DNA from: Linum tenue
Taxonomy: Eukaryota; Streptophyta; Magnoliopsida; Malpighiales; Linaceae
Direction of reading: 5' to 3'
DNA: 64,000 bases
NCBI GenBank assembly: GCA_946122785.1
Contig: CAMGYJ010000002.1
Location: 71,700,724-71,764,723 of the forward strand
Shown here: positions 59,368 through 64,000 of the stretch, piece after piece
How the letters are laid out: every line of letters begins with the position of its first letter
How positions within the stretch are numbered: the first letter of the stretch is position 1
Notes under the pieces: model-generated
Told to the model about the DNA's origin: nothing
The model's database searches: none
What the model saw: the letters and a program-made list of their open reading frames with translations, nothing else
Made by a program: the position numbers and the translations under genes

Positions 59368-59814
59368 ATGTTGCCACAACATTCCGGCCTGGTCTTCTTC
59401 TTCTTCTTATCATCGTCATTAATGTTTCTTCTTCTTCTTCTGAGGCCAAACATGGTTTACTCCTCACCATCAACACCTGATCAAATCTGCCCTCCGGCGA
59501 ACGCCGCACCGATGTGTAACGCTAACAACTTCAGCCAACTGTCGACCCTGGAGGGCATATCATGGACATCCATCCATTACGGTGGCCTTAATGGCGGCAT
59601 AACGTGTATGGATCGTCCTCTTACGTACCCTGATGGTGATAAAGAAGTCGAGGTCTACCAATACACGTGGTGTGATTATGCCACATGCGGCGACTGCTTA
59701 TTTTATGCCCATGGAACCATAAGAGAGTCCTGCGGTCTCCCGGCTGGAGCTCGATTCACCACTGATCATTGCTGCGTTCGGTACGAGACATACCCCTTCT
59801 GCTCCTCATCTTGA
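59368..59814 (+). CDS. Small secreted Cys-rich protein, ginkbilobin-2/DUF26-like
   Basis: Intronless, 148 aa. The start MLPQHSGLVFFFFLSSSL leads into a Leu-run signal peptide with likely cleavage before SSPSTPDQIC. The mature part has nine or ten Cys. The C-terminal block reads WCDYATCGDC, then ESCGLPAGARF, then HCCVRYETYPF. This follows the C..C..C, CG...G.R, C..RYE layout of the Gnk2 (DUF26) domain, found in antifungal ginkbilobin and cysteine-rich receptor-like proteins. The first half is less typical and the C-x4-C-x2-C spacing is shorter than the usual C-x8-C-x2-C, so this is a divergent single-domain member. An upstream ATG at 59280 opens a different frame that ends at 59480; it may be an upstream ORF. 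Confidence 0.65.
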   Translation: MLPQHSGLVFFFFLSSSLMFLLLLLRPNMVYSSPSTPDQICPPANAAPMCNANNFSQLSTLEGISWTSIHYGGLNGGITCMDRPLTYPDGDKEVEVYQYTWCDYATCGDCLFYAHGTIRESCGLPAGARFTTDHCCVRYETYPFCSSS

Positions 59815-60277
59815 TTAAGAAGTACTAATTAGTAGTTTGAATGTTGTATGGCGACACTGCATGCATGTGTACGTTATTAGCCATATTGCTCTGATTTCGA
59901 TCGGTGATCATTTCTATAATAATGCTAGAGAGATGTGTCTAGCTCGGGCATGTGAATCTCTGTGTTTAGGGGCAACGTAACTCTGCATTCGAGATCATCA
60001 GTGAAGTCCTTTTCAGGTTGTTTGTTGAATAGGCTAGCTATATGTTGAATACATGGCGTTTATGTTGTTACTTGTTGTTAGTGTGGGGGATCTGGATTGA
60101 AGCTGCAGTTAAGTCATCGATAGATTAATGGATCAGAATGTTTGTTCTACAATTAATTATAGCCATTTTGGTTCGAAAATTAACTTGCAACGCCAGTGCT
60201 AAACTGTAATGAATGTACGAGTGAGCCATGAATTACCTATGTTTACGTCTCAAAACTCAATCAAAACACTTCGGCTT

Positions 60278-60425
60278 AGATGTTGAATTTTTTTTTTTAT
60301 CTGAAGGATTAAATGAACCCCTGAATTCCAAAGGGAAGATGATTTGTCATGGATCCAACAAGCCAACAAACAATCACTGGTTGACGTTAGAGATACGAGT
60401 CAAGAACTATAAGCAATAGAAACGG
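60278..60425 (+). repeat. 148-bp direct repeat, copy 1
   Basis: Begins AGATGTTGAATTTTTTTTTT and ends AAGCAATAGAAACGGC. Matches 60862-61009 at nearly every position. Confidence 0.9.
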
Positions 60426-60766
60426 CTAAATTGCAAGTTTGGTCACTTGAATTACTAGTAAAGTTCACGTTAGCCACTAGAATTACTTTATTCCATCCGT
60501 AGTCACTTAGATTGGGTTAGGAGTTCAAGTTTGGTCACTGGCCGTTAGTCTCCGTTAACTTTTGCTGATGTGGCGGTCAACTCTTATAGTTGACCGTTAA
60601 ATGAGTGATGTGGCAATTAGAAAAATAATAAAATAATTCAATTTAATTTTTAATAATTTCCACCTCATTATTACAAAAAAATAAAAAAATAATTAAAACA
60701 AAAAAAAGGTCATAAACAACGAAAATGGCAGAGGATCGAACTATCAAACAACAGCGGCGGCGGAAT

Positions 60767-60842
60767 CACCAATCCATGGATCCACCAATCCATTTGATCC
60801 ATGAATCCACCAATCCATGGATCAATCCATTTGCCACCTCTA
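60767..60842. mobile_element. One end of the ATCCAATCC-type hAT MITE
   Basis: CACCAATCCATGGATCCACC through TTTGCCACCTCTA matches the right end of the MITE at 22743-23153. The other end is absent. Confidence 0.75.
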
Positions 60843-60861
60843 GTTCTAGTTGATGCAAGGA

Positions 60862-61009
60862 AGATGTTGAATTTTTTTTTTATCTGAAGGATTAAATGAA
60901 GCCCTGAATTCCAAAGGGAATAGGATTTGTCATGGATCCAACAAGCCAACAAACAATCACTAGTTGACGTTAGAGAGATGAGTCAAGAACGATAAGCAAT
61001 AGAAACTGC
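60862..61009 (+). repeat. 148-bp direct repeat, copy 2
   Basis: Second copy of 60278-60425, 584 bp downstream. Differences are a few substitutions (for example GAACCCC versus GAAGCCC). Confidence 0.9.
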
Positions 61010-61178
61010 CTGCATGCGTTCTCAATATCCTATCCTATGTATCACTCTTCGCTCATAAACCCTATTGTTCCTTTCAAATCCATATATATATATGACGTGG
61101 GAGCACGTAGCATGGCCATGAATGCACGAGAGCAAATCATACAAATCTTTCTTGGAACAGAATGTGCCCCTTACTTAA

Positions 61179-63394
61179 TTACCTCTTCTCATATCTTGGG
61201 CATGGGGGATGAACCATGTTCGAGCGAAACCAGCCCCAATCCGGCTCTTCCTTCGCCAAATGACTTTCGTCGCAACATCCACCCTCATAATCACCCCATT
61301 CCGCGTCCGTATCATAATCAGGAGGAAGAGGGTCTAGGGCCGCTTCCCGCGTCGCCAGCTCAAGAAGCGCTTCAGTCAGTGTCTGCCCTGCAATTTAAGT
61401 AAGAAAGAATTCGCAAGATAGAAATTAAATCAATTAAGTAGCAGACTAGCAGTAAATATCGAAAGATGCCACCTACACAAAAAGGGATAGATAGATGAAT
61501 TAGAATTACCCTTAGGAAGTGGGGTTGGACACAGTCCTGCCAACCATTGGTTGTTGACTACATCTTGTTCTGTGCGCTTCAAAATCGAGGGAAACAATCA
61601 AGAGAATTCAACTATGAAAACTTGATGTACCAACGCTAACATGACCATATATTAGGGCTGGCAGACGGTTTTCCGGTTAGCGGATAACCGACCGGTTTCA
61701 ACCGAACCGGCCGGTTTTCGGCTAGCCGAAAAACCGATCGCAAAGGCCTCGGTCGGTTTGCGGAGGGAGAATTCATGGGGCCGGTTAGCCGACTAACCGG
61801 GGTCAGAAACCGGCTAACCGACCCCTTCCCTTTCCCCAAAACGACCCCGCTTCAATCCTCCTCCCTCAACCCTAAATCAACTCCCTAACAAACACCCTAG
61901 CCTCATTTGCTTCCCCCTCTTTTGCTTTCCTCTGAATCAGAAACGACCCCTTCTCCTCCCTTCTCAAACTCGATTTCATTTTCTTCTCCCTTCTTCAATT
62001 TTGCATGCGAAACCTGATCCTCTCTCTCGGAAGGCATGGTGACGACTGACGAGGACCTTCGCCGCTCAACCCTTCCCCTCCCCCCTCCACCTCGCCGCCT
62101 CCACCTCGCCGCCTCCACCATGTTTCGCCGCCGCAGCTCCAGCCGCAACGCCAGGTCGCCAGCAGCGACCTTCCTCTTCCCCCTCCACCTCGCCGCCTCC
62201 ACCTCGACGATCCGCCGCAGCTCCAGCCAGGCAACGCCAGCAGCAGCTCGTTGCCCCTCGCCGTGGCGCCGCACACATCATAACTCCGGCAGCTAGTCGC
62301 CCTCCAACCGCGGATCTTCGGGCATATTCCAGAGGAGGTCGGTCTCCGGCCGGGTACCTGCGGATCTCGGCCGCCGGAGGTTGAGGATTGTGATTCGAAG
62401 AGAGGAGGAAGGAGAAAATCGAGAAGAGGAGATAAGGTTTGGTGGAGGAAGGAAGAAGAGAGGAGATAAGGTTTGGTGGGTGTGGACGTGTGGTGCAGAT
62501 TTTTTGTATTTTTTAATTTTTTTTTTTTTAGAAAAGGTAGTTTTCTGGTGAGGAAGGAAGTCTCTGTGTTTTTTTTTTTTTGTAAAAGTTTTTTTTTATA
62601 AAAATTAGCTAAACGCTGACGTTTAGAGGGAATGGGTATTTTTTTCCGGGTATGTGGTTAATCGAGCCTAAAACCGAAAACCGGTCGGTCGGTGGTCGGT
62701 TGCCCGTGGCTCTCTCACGGTCGGTGGTCGGCAGCCGTGTTGGGTGTCTCGGTTTAACCGAAAACCGAGTTTTCAGTTTTCGGTTCAACCGAAACCGACC
62801 GGTTGCCACCCCTACCATATATCCTAAACGAGGTCACACACTCTCCATCTTAAAATAATCAACCCTTGTCTTATTCTTCAATGGGATTCCTATAACTAGG
62901 GCTGTGAGCCGAGTCGAGCTTTGCTATGGTTCGGACTCGGCTCGTTAATATATTTTTAGGCTCGAGCTCGACTCGTTTTCGCGTGTCGTTCATGAGTGGC
63001 TTGGTTCATTAACAACCCTACCTATAACCCTGTCAGGGTGAGGGGAAAGCACAAAACTTTTTTCTTTCTGTAATCGACCCTTTTAAGAAGCGAACCCCTT
63101 TTAGCTAGATGCTGGCTTAAGCATGAAAGGGGGGATTAGTAGTGCAAAACCAATTAAAGAAAGATTAATGGCAGAATCTGCATTAATGCTTACTTGTGGT
63201 GGATATGGATCAGCAATCACAATGGAACCCAAAAAGGCCTTCTCTGATGTCGTCTTCTGATGTGAAGAGCCAGAGTTAGCAGCTGTGGAGGAAGGATAAG
63301 AGTTTGTGATCATGGGTTTAGTGGATGAAGGACTGCTTATTCCGGTGATCTGCGGCCGTAGCAGCTCCTTCTTCCGCTCAGAGGTGGCGAACAT
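61179..63394 (-). CDS. Unrecognised plant protein, three-exon model
   Basis: Minus-strand exons 63194-63394, 61510-61576 and 61179-61387 join in phase (donor CAA|GTAAGC, acceptor TTGAAG|CGC, donor AAGG|GTAATT, acceptor TTGCAG|GG) to give 158 aa. The product has MFATSERKKELLRPQITGIS, a Ser-rich stretch, SIVIADPYPPQ, then NQWLAGLCPTPLPKGQTLTE and an acidic, Trp-containing C-terminus (DTDAEWGDYEGG, EEPDWGWF). The frame also stays open upstream to an ATG at 63673, which would give 251 aa; I chose 63394 because the upstream part has 5' UTR-like repeats. I recognise no domain, signal peptide or membrane segment. The intron 61577-63193 carries two complete hAT elements. Consistent phases over three exons support a real gene. 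Confidence 0.6.
61653..62814. mobile_element. Non-autonomous hAT element, 1162 bp, in an intron
   Basis: The ends TAGGGCTGGCAGACGG and (reverse complement of the right) TAGGGGTGGCAACCGG are inverted. A perfect 8-bp duplication CCATATAT flanks it (61645-61652 and 62815-62822). Both subterminal ~150 bp are dense in AACCG/CGGTT motifs. The centre has a GC-rich block with repeated CTCGCCGCCTCCACC (about 62090-62210) and poly-T runs. No transposase. Confidence 0.92.
62897..63020. mobile_element. Mini hAT MITE, 124 bp
   Basis: The ends TAGGGCTGTGAGCC and (reverse complement of the right) TAGGGTTGTTAATG begin with the same hAT motif. A perfect 8-bp duplication CCTATAAC flanks it (62889-62896 and 63021-63028). 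The middle is rich in GCTCG/CGAGC motifs. Confidence 0.88.
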
Positions 63395-64000
63395 CAGGGA
63401 CAAACATACATTAGGTTTCGCAGCAGTTATATGAAGCCGGTTCCGATCTGGCGCCAACAACAGCGGCAGGAAGCTAAGAAAGGATCGAGGTCCAACGAAA
63501 AGCCAGTTACGAAGATTTATGCCAATGATCTCCTTCAAACTTTCTTCGATTCGCGGAATTAGGTTGCAGAGGATCTCCTTCGGGTTTTCTCCAATCGGCC
63601 GAATTAGGTTTTCTAAGATTTGCTTGCCTGAAACAGCGGTGTCTCTATCAAGAATTTCATAGAAAGAAGGCAATGATGGAGAGTGGAGACCTTCGTAATT
63701 GAAATCAAACGAATTTACCGAAGAGCAAGAAAGCGACCGGCAAAGATTTGTGCCGACGATCTACTTCAACCTTTCTCCAATTGCCGGGAATTAGGTTTCT
63801 TCAGCTTTCCCCAAAGCAGACGGTTTTGGACTTCGAGGGAAGATTTTTTTTCTTTTTTTCTTTCTGGGTGATATAATATAAGCAACAGAGTATAGTAAGT
63901 TTCTGGGTAGCCCAATTGCTTGCAAAAGCCCAAATGAGACAAAGGCCAGAACTACACTGAAAGCCCACACCCCCCTCTCTGAATTTGTTTTGTGTTCAAA
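63395..64000. other. Upstream/leader region of the unrecognised minus-strand gene
   Basis: Open minus-strand frame up to 63673. The block contains about three diverged copies of a TTCTCCAAT..GCCG.GAATTAGGTT motif (near 63528-63556, 63580-63612 and 63773-63800). The plus-strand frame at 63683-63871 overlaps these repeats and is not called. Confidence 0.4.

Larger units (their letters stand above)
59815..61178. other. Intergenic region with repeats
   Basis: Holds the 3' UTR of the secreted-protein gene, a 148-bp direct repeat pair, an intervening DNA-element-like block (about 60425-60766) and a hAT MITE end. No supported gene. Confidence 0.5.

Noticed and set aside
61037..61402. Plus-strand 121-codon frame
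   Set aside because: It is antisense to an exon of the minus-strand gene, whose splice sites and phases fit better.
62036..62296. Overlapping frames in the GC-rich core of the hAT element
   Set aside because: Open in several frames on both strands because of CTCGCCGCC repeats; no transposase or host protein similarity.

Overview
This window is nuclear DNA from a flowering plant, most likely a eudicot. Nothing in the sequence fixes the genus. The genes are multi-exon with GT-AG introns and encode plant-type proteins: chloroplast ClpB, SPIRAL1-like, a MES11-type esterase and a ginkbilobin-like secreted protein. The DNA between genes is AT-rich and full of plant LTR retrotransposons, MITEs, LINE scraps and a SINE. 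I built the exon models by hand; for every multi-exon gene the exon lengths and phases sum to a whole number of codons.

Layout: 0.6-3.4 kb (+) dihydrofolate synthetase; 4.0-5.3 kb (-) mitochondrial pyruvate carrier subunit; 5.7-9.0 kb AT-rich spacer with a Mutator-type MITE; 9.05-21.87 kb a complete Ty1/copia element (245-bp LTRs, 5-bp target duplication) split by a younger 7.5-kb element carrying only gag and protease; 22.7-23.2 kb hAT MITE; 24.4-27.1 kb (+) MES11/13/14/15-type methylesterase; 27.5-28.3 kb decayed copia RT with a SINE inside it; 29.5-30.2 kb (+) SPIRAL1-like; 31.3-34.2 kb (+) eIF3m; 35.1-37.5 kb (+) CinA-like/nucleotidyltransferase fusion; 37.7-39.6 kb 5'-truncated chromovirus; 40.0-41.3 kb TIR element with paired hairpins and (CT)94; 43.4-45.5 kb (+) membrane-anchored probable pseudokinase; 46.4-50.6 kb (-) chloroplast ClpB; 50.6-58.0 kb gene-poor DNA with MITEs, LINE remnants and a diverged repeat pair; 58.3-58.8 kb (-) UDP-glucuronate 4-epimerase pseudogene; 59.4-59.8 kb (+) small secreted Cys-rich protein; 61.2-63.4 kb (-) unrecognised gene whose long intron holds two hAT elements.

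The host genes are unrelated housekeeping, metabolic and signalling genes, with no sign of a cluster or pathway. The more unusual content is in mobile DNA (the gag-protease element with almost identical LTRs, the hairpin-bearing TIR element, intronic hAT insertions) and in proteins with altered active sites (Asp for Ser in the esterase, Asn for Asp in the kinase-like protein, a missing Lys in the CinA-like domain). I found no CRISPR array, rRNA gene or convincing tRNA gene.
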